DNA of 56,926 nt from Welwitschia mirabilis (GCA_051453625.1 JBOZIK010000001.1:88930516-88987441); one strand, 5' to 3'. Positions 24,371-35,862 are shown, counted from the stretch's first letter. Notes: a model not told the origin generated them from the letters alone. Translations and numbers: made by a program.

Positions 24371-24543
24371 CCCTCTCATTGATTGAGACTAAGATGAGGG
24401 AGAGATTTAAAGGATCTCTTTACATGCTTAGTTGATGGAGCTACTGATGGATATTTTCCCTCCCATTAGCATAGACTAAGATGAGGGAGAGAGTTGAGGA
24501 GCCTCTTAACATGCTTAGCTCTTATGCGTCTAATGGATATTTT
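24371..24543 (+). repeat. 86-87-bp tandem duplication in the solo LTR
   Basis: Two units beginning CCCTC(T/C)CATT and both containing GACTAAGATGAGGGAGAGA and ending TGGATATTTT lie at 24371-24457 and 24458-24543, about 75 percent alike. The downstream LTR has a single related unit near 49,770-49,850, so the duplication is specific to this copy. A short GAGCTTA repeat lies nearby at about 24,184-24,215. Confidence 0.7.
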
Positions 24544-25326
24544 GGCCAAATCACTAGGGAGTTAACTATAATTTTGGATACCCATGCTATTTACATTTTC
24601 TTATTGTTGAAATGCATTTTAGATTCTTTTGTATCAAATTGACATTAGAGTTCTTATTAGGGTAAACAATTCTGATCCTCAAAATCCATTTAGGCTAGGC
24701 ACTTCTTCTTGAAAATTCCTAAGGCTTATGGTATTTGATGCATTATTTATTATTGAAATTTGAGTTTATAATGCTTATAATTGTGTTTTATATATTTTAA
24801 ATACTAATTTTTATTATAAATTTTTAGCTAATTTATTAATTTTTATTTCTATAAATGAGTATGAGTTTTCTTGTCCTTAGTTAAGTTAAAGTATACTTTT
24901 TCCAAAATTAAAGGATAACTTAAGAAATTTATAACTCATTCAACACTAGGTAAATATTTATAAAAGTTTTTGTATAAGTTTATAATCATGTTAGAAATGT
25001 AAAAGTTTTAAAACAGTGAGTAAAATAATTTTGAAAATTTATTTTATAAAAATAACTCAAAAAGTGCAAGTAGAAAATGGTAAGAAAAAAGTCTTATTTT
25101 TTTAAAATTAATAGTTACTAAGTAGTCCAAGTTGTACAAAATTCAATAAGCTTTCTAAAAAGTATTTAGTAATTTACAAACTCAAAGTAGATTAAATGTT
25201 ATGATCATTTTAGTTAAGGGTATTATTTTAGCAACTCTAAAATTTTGACAGTTTTTATAGTTAAAGTTTAACCCTATAAAATGTGTCTATACTAATTTAA
25301 ATCTTAAAAAAACTTAATTTCTAAGG

Positions 25327-25562
25327 GCAAGGGCCCTAGCTCACGAGATAAGTCTGGTTAGTAATTTTCTTGTAGTCAGAAGTTCAAATCCCATAAGAAT
25401 CAAAAGGTTTGTAGTTAGTCCTAACCATATATAGCCATGATAGTATCCTAGTTTTTTCATCTTGACTAGGGTATTATCTCTGCTTATTGTTAGGTAGGTG
25501 TAAAATGAGGCTCTTCTCTCACCTTCATGGGCAACGTGTAAGACGCATGACAAAGACACTAA
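25327..25562 (+). mobile_element. tRNA-derived SINE, 3' end lost in a gap
   Basis: GGCAAGGGCCCTAGCTCACGAG carries an A box (TAGCTCACGAG, 25337-25347), and AGTTCAAATCC at 25381-25391 is a near-consensus B box. The body continues with non-tRNA sequence into the 947-N gap at 25,563, so tail and target duplication cannot be checked. It interrupts the LTR homology at exactly this place, which supports an insertion. It differs from the 12.4-kb SINE. Confidence 0.65.
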
Positions 25563-27878
25563 NNNNNNNNNNNNNNNNNNNNNNNNNNNNNNNNNNNNNN
25601 NNNNNNNNNNNNNNNNNNNNNNNNNNNNNNNNNNNNNNNNNNNNNNNNNNNNNNNNNNNNNNNNNNNNNNNNNNNNNNNNNNNNNNNNNNNNNNNNNNNN
25701 NNNNNNNNNNNNNNNNNNNNNNNNNNNNNNNNNNNNNNNNNNNNNNNNNNNNNNNNNNNNNNNNNNNNNNNNNNNNNNNNNNNNNNNNNNNNNNNNNNNN
25801 NNNNNNNNNNNNNNNNNNNNNNNNNNNNNNNNNNNNNNNNNNNNNNNNNNNNNNNNNNNNNNNNNNNNNNNNNNNNNNNNNNNNNNNNNNNNNNNNNNNN
25901 NNNNNNNNNNNNNNNNNNNNNNNNNNNNNNNNNNNNNNNNNNNNNNNNNNNNNNNNNNNNNNNNNNNNNNNNNNNNNNNNNNNNNNNNNNNNNNNNNNNN
26001 NNNNNNNNNNNNNNNNNNNNNNNNNNNNNNNNNNNNNNNNNNNNNNNNNNNNNNNNNNNNNNNNNNNNNNNNNNNNNNNNNNNNNNNNNNNNNNNNNNNN
26101 NNNNNNNNNNNNNNNNNNNNNNNNNNNNNNNNNNNNNNNNNNNNNNNNNNNNNNNNNNNNNNNNNNNNNNNNNNNNNNNNNNNNNNNNNNNNNNNNNNNN
26201 NNNNNNNNNNNNNNNNNNNNNNNNNNNNNNNNNNNNNNNNNNNNNNNNNNNNNNNNNNNNNNNNNNNNNNNNNNNNNNNNNNNNNNNNNNNNNNNNNNNN
26301 NNNNNNNNNNNNNNNNNNNNNNNNNNNNNNNNNNNNNNNNNNNNNNNNNNNNNNNNNNNNNNNNNNNNNNNNNNNNNNNNNNNNNNNNNNNNNNNNNNNN
26401 NNNNNNNNNNNNNNNNNNNNNNNNNNNNNNNNNNNNNNNNNNNNNNNNNNNNNNNNNNNNNNNNNNNNNNNNNNNNNNNNNNNNNNNNNNNNNNNNNNNN
26501 NNNNNNNNNATGAGTCTAGTTTTAAAAAAATTAGTCCACTTTATTTTTACATTTTTAAATAATTAATTAAAAAATTTTGGTTTTAATGCCTATTAAAAGC
26601 TAAGAAAATTTGTAAATAATTTTAATAATTATAGAAAATTATTTAATGTAAGTATCAAACTATTTTAAATACTATATATGATTCCTAGTTAATCTAATTT
26701 TTTTTAATTTTTTTAAATCAATATTAGACCCTTATTCTTGAATTTCAAGCATAAACATTAGGCTTGTCTATTTCATAATTCTAGAGATGTGTAGCATAAT
26801 CTCTTAGCTTTATTAATTTTTTATTTTNNNNNNNNNNNNNNNNNNNNNNNNNNNNNNNNNNNNNNNNNNNNNNNNNNNNNNNNNNNNNNNNNNNNNNNNN
26901 NNNNNNNNNNNNNNNNNNNNNNNNNNNATAATTCTAGAGATGTGTAGCATAATCTCTTAGCTTTATTAATTTTTTATTTTGATAAAATATATATATTTTA
27001 CTTAAACTTATTTTGATGTAAACACTTAAAATTTCTAAAAGGGATTTAGAAGTTGGCTCAGTTCCATAAATGGAGCATGTTTGTATAATAGAACTTGGAT
27101 GTACTAATATGCATTAGTTTGAAAAGAATTACTATAATGTAGAAAAATAAAGGGATGTTTCCTTTCATGTATCTTTATTATTATTCTTTCCAAATGTTTT
27201 ATTTTCCTGTTTATAGTGAAATCAAAATGATGCTTATATAATCTATTTTTCGTTTGTGTGGTTGTTTTTATAAGATAAACCCAATGATGATTAAAATTAT
27301 TTATAGTAGGTAAACAGTCAACTAAATATTTACATAACTGTATACTTGCATTTGTATAATGTATTCATTCAACTAAATTAAGATAATCTCAATAATTATT
27401 CATCTCCATACTTAGATTTCATCATTATTAAAATGTAAAAATTGGCATTTATATTAAGTGTTTTAGGCTAATTTATTGTAAATGAAGACATTAATTTAGT
27501 TGTTTTAATCATAAAATATATCTTTTATTATTTTTAAAATAAAATTTAATATTATGTTTTTCTTCATAATAATTGCAGATATTTGGTCACATTTTGGAAT
27601 ATATGATGAAANNNNNNNNNNNNNNNNNNNNNNNNNNNNNNNNNNNNNNNNNNNNNNNNNNNNNNNNNNNNNNNNNNNNNNNNNNNNNNNNNNNNNNNNN
27701 NNNNNNNNNNNACGTTAATTTAGCTGTTTTAATATAAAATATATCTTTTATTATTTTTAAAATAAAATTTAATATTATGTTTTTCTTCATGATAATTGTA
27801 GATATTTATTCATGTTTTGGAATACATGATGGAAGATGGACATAATTCCACATAAAACAATGATGGCAATGGAGACAT

Positions 27879-29740
27879 GAGGAGGTGACACGTAGCAGTA
27901 GCATTGGAAGACATGTGAAAGAGGTATGTGGAGGTGGCACTGGAGACATATAGCAATAGCACTAATTGGTAAAGGAATCTGGCTCCAAAGAACATGTGTT
28001 TAACTCATCATGATGAAGATTTCACCTAACGCTATATAATGATCTCCACCAAATACTATAAGACAACCTTCATTAAATGCTAAATAATGAATATTCTACC
28101 TAATCCTAGAGAACATAATTTGATGTACCTAATGCTATAAGATAACCTCCACCAAATGCTACAAGACAGAATCTTATCTATGTAATGCTAAGTGATGAAG
28201 ATTCTACCTAACACTACAAGCCAAGAACTTGTAATCACCCCTCACCTCCATCTGTCCTTATAAAAGGGCTTTGAACCCTTCATTGTATTCATCTTTGCCT
28301 TGAATAAATTTTAGCACTTTAAGCCATTGATTTATGATGGATTTCTAGGTGATTCTTTTGGGAAGCTAGTCTTTGAGGATTGCTTGAGGAGTTCTTCCCA
28401 CTTTCTTCTTCCTTTGTTGTAAAGTTGTCATTTTTGTAATGCAAAAGTTGTTTTCCTTTGATTTCGATTAATGAGTAAAATTATAATTGGAATGCTTATC
28501 TAATTTCTTTAACTATCAAGTTTATTTTAGTTGTATAAACTCCTCTTTATTACTTAGTCTTTTAATTTCATAAGTCTTGAGTATTTCAGGATTTCTTAGT
28601 TTTTATAGCTATTTAAGACTAAGGTTTTAATTGAATTCACCATTTATCATATGATGGATGAGATTATCCTCGTGAATTAGACTGAAAGCACTTAATGGTT
28701 TTTATTATTTTGCAAGAATGCCATGGGACAACATTGAAGTGAAGGNNNNNNNNNNNNNNNNNNNNNNNNNNNNNNNNNNNNNNNNNNNNNNNNNNNNNNN
28801 NNNNNNNNNNNNNNNNNNNNNNNNNNNNNNNNNNNNNNNNNNNNNNNNNNNNNNNNNNNNNNNNNNNNNNNNNNNNNNNNNNNNNNNNNNNNNNNNNNNN
28901 NNNNNNNNNNNNNNNNNNNNNNNNNNNNNNNNNNNNNNNNNNNNNNNNNNNNNNNNNNNNNNNNNNNNNNNNNNNNNNNNNNNNNNNNNNNNNNNNNNNN
29001 NNNNNNNNNNNNNNNNNNNCTGTCCTTATAAAAGGGCTTTGAACCCTTCATTGTATTTATCTTTGCCTTGGATAAATTTTAGCACTTTAAGCCATTAATT
29101 TGTAATGGCTTTCTAGGTGATTCTTTTGGGAAGTAAGCTAGTCTTTGAGGATTGCTTAAGGAGTTCTTCCCACTTTCTTCTTCCTTTGTTGTAAAGTTGT
29201 CCTTTTTGTAATGCAAAAGTTGTTTTCCTTTGATTTCAATTAATGAGTAAAATTATAATTGGAATGCTTAGCTAATTTCTTTAATTATCAAGTTTATTTT
29301 AGTTGTATGAACTCCTCTTTATTACTTAGTCTTTTAATTTCATAAGTCTTGAGTATTTCAGGATTTCTTAGTCTTTATAGCTATTTAAGACTAAGGTTTT
29401 GATTGGATTCACCATTTATCATATGATGGATGAGATTATGCCTCGTGAATTAGACCGAAAGCACTTAATGGTTTTTATTATTTTGCAGGAATGCCATTGG
29501 ACAACATTGAAGTGAAGGACTACTTAGGACAAATTAGTATTACTTTTCTCTTCTTTATGATGAATTTCAACTCAACTCTAAAATTCACTTTATCTATTCT
29601 TCTCTTTTCCTTCTTTTTATAACTTTCTTTAAAGTTAAAGTAGCATAAATCTGAATCAATACCTAATGTTATCCCTGAAGAATAATGATAGCTAACTGAA
29701 AACTTCACTTAAATTTGGTTATTCTACTATAATTAAATAG
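27879..29740 (+). mobile_element. Athila/Tat-like 5' LTR
   Basis: It starts TGAGGAGGTGACACG and ends TATAATTAAATA. It has a TATA box (28,259 and again 29,027) and an AATAAA-like GAATAAATT shortly after. The part 28,252-28,745 is repeated at 29,020-29,519 around a 274-N gap at about 95 percent identity, so the assembled length is inflated. By eye it is about 85 percent like the 3' LTR. Confidence 0.7.
28259..28285 (+). promoter_or_regulatory. LTR TATA box with overlapping hairpin
   Basis: TATAAAAGGGC is followed at once by CCCTT, so AAGGG and CCCTT can pair across a 6-7-base loop. The arrangement recurs at 29,027, 32,598 and 33,264. In the third copy the stem is longer (AAAGGGC with GCCCTTT), and in the fourth it is AAAGGG with CCCTTT. 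The hairpin would sit at or just before the transcript start. Confidence 0.6.
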
Positions 29741-29743
29741 ATT

Positions 29744-29762
29744 TTAGCATTGTTGTTGGATA
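29744..29762 (+). promoter_or_regulatory. Decayed tRNA-Asp primer-binding site
   Basis: TTTTAGCATTGTTGTTGGA (29742-29760) begins just after the LTR end. Plant Athila/Tat elements typically carry TTGGCGCCGTTGCCGGGGA here, complementary to the 3' end of tRNA-Asp. Nearly every difference is C-to-T or G-to-A at a CpG or CpNpG-type site, which is what deamination of methylated cytosine would leave. Confidence 0.65.
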
Positions 29763-30557
29763 TAATGGCACAGTAGAAGCTCAAGAAGCACTAGTTTTCT
29801 TTTTGCAAGTTTTGTACATAGTTTTTATTTCTCCAATTATGGGTACTATTCCTTCTTCTAGGCATATTAAGCTAGTCCTTTATCTTTTTCTTTATGTGTT
29901 TCTTTTCTTTTCTTTTTAGTGGTTGATAGTGATTCTTTTTAGTGATACCTAAATTGGTCCATTTTTTCTTTCTTTTATATGCTTTCTAGTGGTTGATACT
30001 AGTTCTTTCAGTGTTACTTGAACTAGTCTAACTTGTTTTAAGGTTTGTTTTTTATTTTGTAACTTATTTTTTACAAGTCTAATGTTTGTTTACGGGTTGT
30101 TTTGGAGTATTAAAAAACATTTAAAATCTTTTAATTAACTATGCAATACTTTGCGTACATTTCTTTTCCTACTGTATTTCTTGCATTTTCTATGTTTTTT
30201 TTTGTTCTTGCATTTTGCTGCATGCATAAAATATTAAAATTCTCTTAAAATTTTTCTAACAATTTCATTACATTAGACTAGATTTTATTCATGTTTATCA
30301 TCTCTATTTTATTTTGCTATGATCTCGATACTTCATTTGTTCTATGTGTAATTAATGTACTTCTTTATAAAAATTGAACTCATTCTAGAATACTTTATGC
30401 TTTTCGTTGTAGCTTCTATGAAAACCCAGAACCTTTGTGACTTATAAACCGTGAGAATTCCATATTAAAAATTTCTTGAAACATTCTTACAACCTTTCAA
30501 AATTGATCTTGCATGGTTTGTACCCATGAAAAAATAGGAAGATTAATTTGAGACAAC

Positions 30558-31702
30558 ATGGACTCCTTTACTGACCATGAGAGAATAAGAAAAATCAGAT
30601 CTCAAAATGAAAATGAAGCTTGAGACGATTCTTAACAAGGTCAAATCTTAACCTTACAAAATAATCAAAATAATCAAACTAACTTACTACAATAGCATGA
30701 TCCAAATGACCCACTTAACCTTCAAGATTCCTTTAATGGAGCTTTGTCAAACTAGAAAATGCTTAATAGATTAACAACCTACTATTTCATCCAAGAAGCA
30801 GCCAAATAACAAGATACCCTTACTGCCGCTACTAATTAACCTAGATAAATCCTTCACAATTATCTCTGATTACAAATCCTAGGAATACCTTCTTGCATAG
30901 TGCTATCATCTGTTAACTAGAGGATAGAATTCAAATCCTCTACTATCCAACTATTGCCTCATTTCCATGGCCTTGAATCTGAAGATCCATATCTCCACCT
31001 TAAGGAATTCAAGTGCATCTTATCAATTATCCCTCAGTACCTTAACATTCATGGTGCACTTAGACTTATCTTATTCCCTTTTTCTTTGAAATAGAAGGTG
31101 AAATCCTAGTTATAAATCTAAAACCCTTTTTCATTACAAATTGGATAGACCTAAGTAAAGCCTTTATCTTTAAATTCTTTTTTAATCACAAGACAAAAGC
31201 CTTTAGGAAAGAAATCATGAATTTTTTAATAAAAGGATAATGTAACCTTTTCTCTGGTCTTGAAATGATTTAAGGACCTTCTATTTAAATGTCCCCAACA
31301 TGGTTTTGAGTTGGGTAGAAAAATTAGTTTCTTCTATGATGGGTAGTCCATGGATATTTACCAACAAGTCCAAACGATGAGCTATGGTCATTTTCTGAGC
31401 ATGCCCCTAGATGAGGTTTGGGAGTATTTAGAAAGTATAGTTGAGAGCTTGAAAAATTGGGAGAAACCTATAAAACCTTCAAGATCACATCATCTAGTTA
31501 GGTCAACAGTACCTTTAAAATTCAAGAAAACTTTGAGATGAATGACAAAATAGATGAACTAGCAAGAAAGTTAGAATCACTAACTACCTTGTCTTCAACC
31601 TCATATATAATTGCTAAACCAAAATGTGTAATCTACCATATTGCCATATTGACACTTACAAAATTGTTGAATGTTCATATATCTCTTAATTCCAAAACAT
31701 AG
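30558..31702 (+). pseudogene. Athila/Tat-type gag remnant
   Basis: The reading starts near MDSFTDHERIRKIRSQNE and, after broken sequence, gives FHGLESEDPYLHLKEFKCIL (from 30,963), then ALRLILFPFSLK and a stop, then after frame changes FKDLLFKCPQHGFEL (about 31,275-31,313). The 31350-31541 frame with MPLDEVWEYLESIVESLKNW follows, and finally KIDELARKLESLTT, ending at the TAG at 31,700-31,702. The order F.GL..EDP..HL..F, RL.LFPFSL, FKDLL..CP.HG and the W-rich tail with K.D.L..KLE.L is that of plant Athila/Tat gag (retrotransposon gag family). Gag would form the particle. At least four stops and two frameshifts inactivate it. Confidence 0.8.
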
Positions 31703-31734
31703 TTAACAAATAAGTGAATGCAGTAGTTCATCAA

Positions 31735-31774
31735 ACCCCCACCCCCCTCCCCCCTCCTCCCCCTTCCTCCCCCA
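31735..31774 (+). repeat. C-rich tract followed by poly-A
   Basis: About 40 bases are almost pure C with single T or A interruptions (runs of 5, 6, 6, 5 and 5 C), followed by AATAAAAAAAAAAA. The minus strand has at least five G-runs of five or more separated by 1-6 bases, enough for a G-quadruplex, with i-motif potential on the plus strand. It lies between the gag stop and the 3' LTR. Confidence 0.9.
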
Positions 31775-32001
31775 ATAAAAAAAAAAATTACATACTGAAA
31801 CACTTACAATCTTGGTTGGTGAAATCATCCAAATTTCTTTTAGAAGCAAAGCGATATTCCAGAACAAAATTTCTAGCCTAAAAATTCATTTTCCTTCTCT
31901 TCTAATTATTACCCTTTAAACTATTAACTAACTTCATCTAAATCATTGGAGGAAACCCTTAAAAAGTTTATGAAAATAAAAATTTAAACAAATCAAAGAA
32001 A

Positions 32002-32101
32002 CCAACTTCATAGCTGGGCTTAGCCACATACTAGTGACATGAGAGTAATGTCCAACTTCATAGCTAGCCTTAGCCACATACTAATGACATGGGGAAGTCT
32101 A
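32002..32101 (+). repeat. 50-bp tandem duplication upstream of the 3' LTR
   Basis: CCAACTTCATAGCT(G/A)G(G/C)CTT then AGCCACATACTA(G/A)TGACATG occurs at 32002-32051 and 32052-32101. A third copy of the second half opens the contig at 32,845, where it is part of the gap-edge repeat. Confidence 0.85.
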
Positions 32102-33329
32102 TGTGCATCTGTGTCATTACAAGAACAAGGCAATCACTGCGGTTCACAGAAGAACAAGGCAGATCTAGTGCCAGTCAATATTCATTGGCTGGATTTCTTT
32201 TAAACTCTTACTATAGGGCAATTGAGTGGTAACATGTAGTAGTAGAATTAGAAGACATGTGGCTGAGGTATGTGGAGGTGGCACTAAATACATGTGACAA
32301 TAGCACCAGTTGGTAGAGGAATCTGACTCCAGAGGACATGTGTTAAACCCATCATGATGAAGATTTCACTTAACGCTATATGACAATCTCCACCAAATAC
32401 TATAATACAAGATCCAACTCTAAATGATGAAGATTCCACCTAATGCTAGAGGACATAATCTTATCTACCTAATATTATAATACAACCTCCACCAAATGCT
32501 GTAAGATAGAATCACCTTCACCAAATGCTAAATAATGAGGATTATACCTAACACTATATGCCATGAGATTATAATCATCTCTTAACTCCTCTCTTCCTAT
32601 AAAAGGGCCTTGAGCCCTTTATTGTATTCATCTTTGCCTTGGAGAAATTATAGCACCTTGGAGNNNNNNNNNNNNNNNNNNNNNNNNNNNNNNNNNNNNN
32701 NNNNNNNNNNNNNNNNNNNNNNNNNNNNNNNNNNNNNNNNNNNNNNNNNNNNNNNNNNNNNNNNNNNNNNNNNNNNNNNNNNNNNNNNNNNNNNNNNNNN
32801 NNNNNNNNNNNNNNNNNNNNNNNNNNNNNNNNNNNNNNNNNNNNGCCTTAGCCACATACTAGTGACATGGGAAAGTCTATGCGCATCTATGTCATCACAA
32901 GAACAACGCAATCACCACGGTTCACAGAAGAACAAGGCAGATCTAGTGCCAATCAATATTCATTGGCTAGATTTCTTTTAAACCCCTACTATAGGGTAAT
33001 TGAGTGGTAACATGTAGTAGTAGAATTAGAATACATGTGGCTGAGGTATGTGGAGGTGGCACTAAAGACATGTGGCAATAGCACCAGTTGGTAGAGGATT
33101 CCACCTAAGGCTAGAGGACATAATCTTATCTACCTAATATTATAATACAACCTCCACCAAATTCTGTAAGACAGAATCTTATCTACCTAATGCTAAATAA
33201 TGAATATTATACCTAACGCTATATGCCATGAGATTATAATCATCTCTTAACTCCATCTCTTCCTATAAAAGGGCCTAAATCCCTTTATTGTATTCATCTT
33301 TGCCTTAGAGAAATTATAGCACCTTGGAG
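32068..33329 (+). repeat. Gap-edge repeat in the 3' LTR with a 113-bp indel
   Basis: 32,068-32,663 restarts after the 181-N gap as 32,845-33,329. The second copy lacks the 113 bases equivalent to 32,321-32,433, with ends at a shared GA-rich step (GAGGA/AAGA before TTCCACC). Otherwise identity is about 95 percent. It reads as two alleles of one LTR placed end to end. Confidence 0.7.
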
Positions 33330-33992
33330 CATCAACTTGTAATAGCTTTCTAAGTGACTCTTTGGGGAAGTAAGCTAGTATTTAAGGATTATTTGAGGAG
33401 TTCCTCCTTCTTCCTTCTTGCTTTGCTATAAAGTTATTCTTTCTGTAATGTAAAAATTGTTTTCCTTATATTTTAATTCATGAGTAAAATTATAATTGAA
33501 ATGCTTAGGTAATTTCTTTAACTATCAAGTTCATTTCAATTGTGTGAACTCTTTTTTATCACTTAGTCTTTTAATTTCATAGATCTTAAGTACTTTAGGA
33601 GTCATTACTTTTTATAGTTATTTAAGACTAAGGTGTTGATTGGGTTTACTATTTATCATATGGTGGATGAGATTATGCCTCACGAAGTGGACTAAAAGTA
33701 CTTTATGGTTTTTATTATCTTTTAGGAAGGCCATTGGACAACATTGGAGTGAAGGACTACTCAGGACAAATTAGTGATACCTTGAAGCTAGTTTTCTTTT
33801 CTCCTCACTAAGACGAATTTCAACTCAACTCTAAAATTAACTTCATCTCTTCTTCTTTTTTTATTATTTTTGTAATTTGCTTTAAAGTTAAAATAGTGTA
33901 AATTTAAACTAATACCCAATGTTATTCCTGAGGAATAAGGATAGCTGAGTGAAAATTTAGCTTAAAATATATTATTATAGTATAATTGAATA
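33001..33992 (+). mobile_element. Athila/Tat-like 3' LTR
   Basis: It begins TGAGTGGTAACATG and ends TATAATTGAATA, matching the 5' LTR ends. A TATA box lies at 33,264-33,272, with GGGCCTAAATCCC directly after. The terminal CA expected of an LTR now reads TA. A partial alternative copy starts at 32,223. Confidence 0.7.
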
Positions 33993-34656
33993 ATCACTAA
34001 GGTGGTTGTATTGTACTTTTATTTCTAAATATTTCTGTAAGTGGATTTAATCATCACTCTCCTGGTCTACTTAATATCTCGAGCCCTTGATATCAAAGGA
34101 TTATATTGCATCATCATGATATGCTTCAAGAAAATGGAGGTCATTTATAAGTATGCATCCACCTCACATATCCCTAGTCACCTGTATTGGGGCTATATCA
34201 AAGTGAAGTCTAATTCTATGGAGTTGAGTCAATCCATGTTTGTATAATATAGAACCTAAAGCAGAACTAATTCACATCTAGAGGGTGGTTAGATATTGAG
34301 TTGGAATGCTATAAATGAAAGTTATAACTTATTATTATATTAGTTAGACACTATTCTAAAATTCATCCATCTATGTGATTAAAAAAATTTAACATTCCAT
34401 CAACTTTCTATAAGATATTTTTGTGTGACGAAAATAAAAGATAGAAATAATTATAGAACACAACTTAAACATCATCATTGTATGCAAAACAAAAGGGTGT
34501 ATAATTAAATAGTAATTATGTTATTTAATTATTTTAGATTTTATAATGTTTTAATAGCGTCTAAGTAGGAATTGATCCTATGTTTCATTGTACATGTTAA
34601 TTAATAATATTAAAAAATGTATGCTTAATTAGGATATTTAAAATTAGGGTATTACA

Positions 34657-35859
34657 CTTATGATATAGCTATATGAATCTTAGATAAAGAATTATATCTT
34701 CATAATTATGCTTGAGCTATACTTTGTCTTGTTTCTCTTTATTGCACATAACCATGGTAGATTGTTATATGAACATGGAAAAATTGCTTCTAGGATTGGC
34801 ATAGCTCTAGATATAGATTAGTTTTCTTTAAGTATATTCTTAAGATATGATTTAGTATATTTTTAATAATGTTATTATTATTATGAAAAATGAGAAAATA
34901 ATATTTTCTTTATTTAGATTTTCATTATCATAATCCTAAATATAAAGATGTTCTAGTATGTTTATTTATCTTTTAAATGATTGTTTCTATAAAATAATCC
35001 AATGATGGTTATAATTATTATAACTAGGTAAATAATACATTAAATATCCACATTAGATAGAATTATATGCATGCATTTGTGTGGTGTATTCATCGAATAA
35101 GAGAAAATTAAGATAATCCTAATAATGATCATTCTCATACTTGGAGCTCATTACCAAGGTGGGTTGCATTTCCTCTCGCCTTTATAATACCCTTTTGAAA
35201 GTGAATTTTATTAATACTCTCTTGTCTTACCCATGCATGAACTTGCTCCAACTTAATATCTTGAGCCCTTGGCATTAATGGATCATGTTGAACATCTAGA
35301 GATGTTTCAAGGAAGTGGGGTTTACTTCTAAGAATGCTTCCATTTCACATACTTCTTATCACCTATATTGGAGGAATATCGAGGTAAAGTGTAAGCTTAT
35401 GAAGTTGAGCATAGCTATTTTTATATAGTTTAAAACCCAAAGTAGAACCAACTCACATTTAGAGGGTGGCTGGATATCAAGTTAGAATATCATTAATAGG
35501 AGTTGTAATCCCTTATTATATTGGTTATCTATTATTTTAAAACTTATTTATGTATATTTTAGAACCAGTTTTCATCTCCTAAACCATTCAAAATATCTCT
35601 CTGTGTGGTGAAACACTCAGAAGAAATATAAGATATAAACTTATGACATCACTATTATTTGTAAACCAAAATAACCTAAAAATTACTTATAGGAAAATAC
35701 ATAAAAATAAGGTGATCTATTTTTTTCAAAATGTAAAAATGCTAATAAAGAATAAGTAGAATTTGATCCGATGTTTCACTATGTTTATTAGTTAATATTA
35801 TCATATAAGGAAAAAATAAAATAGTACTTAATTAAGATAAGAAAAGTTAGAGTATCACA
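34657..35859 (+). mobile_element. Chromovirus 5' LTR, right part
   Basis: Sequence from CTTATGATATAGCTATATG continues the LTR interrupted at 22,878 and aligns with 51,340-52,506 of the downstream LTR. It ends ...AGAGTATCACA at 35,859, three bases before a PBS. Joining the two parts gives an LTR of about 4.0 kb. Confidence 0.85.
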
Positions 35860-35862
35860 TAA

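Larger units (their letters stand above)
27879..33992 (+). mobile_element. Gag-only Athila/Tat-like Ty3/gypsy element
   Basis: LTRs of about 1.1 kb flank a 2.5-kb internal region. The 5' LTR is 27,879-29,740 as assembled (about 1,094 bp once gap-edge repeats are removed). The 3' LTR is 33,001-33,992 (about 1,105 bp if a 113-bp deletion is restored in length). Between them are a tRNA-Asp-type PBS and a gag pseudogene, with no protease, RT or integrase. This is the organisation of non-autonomous gag-bearing elements (TR-GAG type). It interrupts the solo LTR, whose sequence resumes at about 33,993 with ACTAAGGTGG. The bases between the LTR break (about 27,432) and 27,879 are not explained. Confidence 0.75.
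22879..34656 (+). mobile_element. Nested solo LTR of the same chromovirus family
   Basis: An LTR copy begins TGTCAAAG at 22,879 and ends GGGTATTACA at 34,656. It is flanked by CTTA at 22,875-22,878 and 34,657-34,660, flush with TG and CA. Its body aligns with the other two LTRs over 22.9-25.3, 26.5-27.4 and 33.99-34.66 kb. The intervening parts are a SINE, N gaps and an Athila/Tat-like element. No internal region of this family lies between its ends, so it is a solo LTR left by LTR-LTR recombination. A TATAAATA box lies at 23,745-23,752. Divergence from the host LTR is high (well over 15 percent by eye), so the insertion is old. Confidence 0.7.

Noticed and set aside
25487-26566. 359-codon frame on the plus strand
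   Set aside because: 316 codons are N. The left edge is the SINE body and the right edge is LTR sequence.
27432-27836. Start of the Athila-like element at 27,432, with ATCAT/ATCAC target copies
   Set aside because: Tempting because the right flank reads ATCAC, but LTR-LTR homology only begins at the TGAG at 27,879; the extra sequence is left unexplained.
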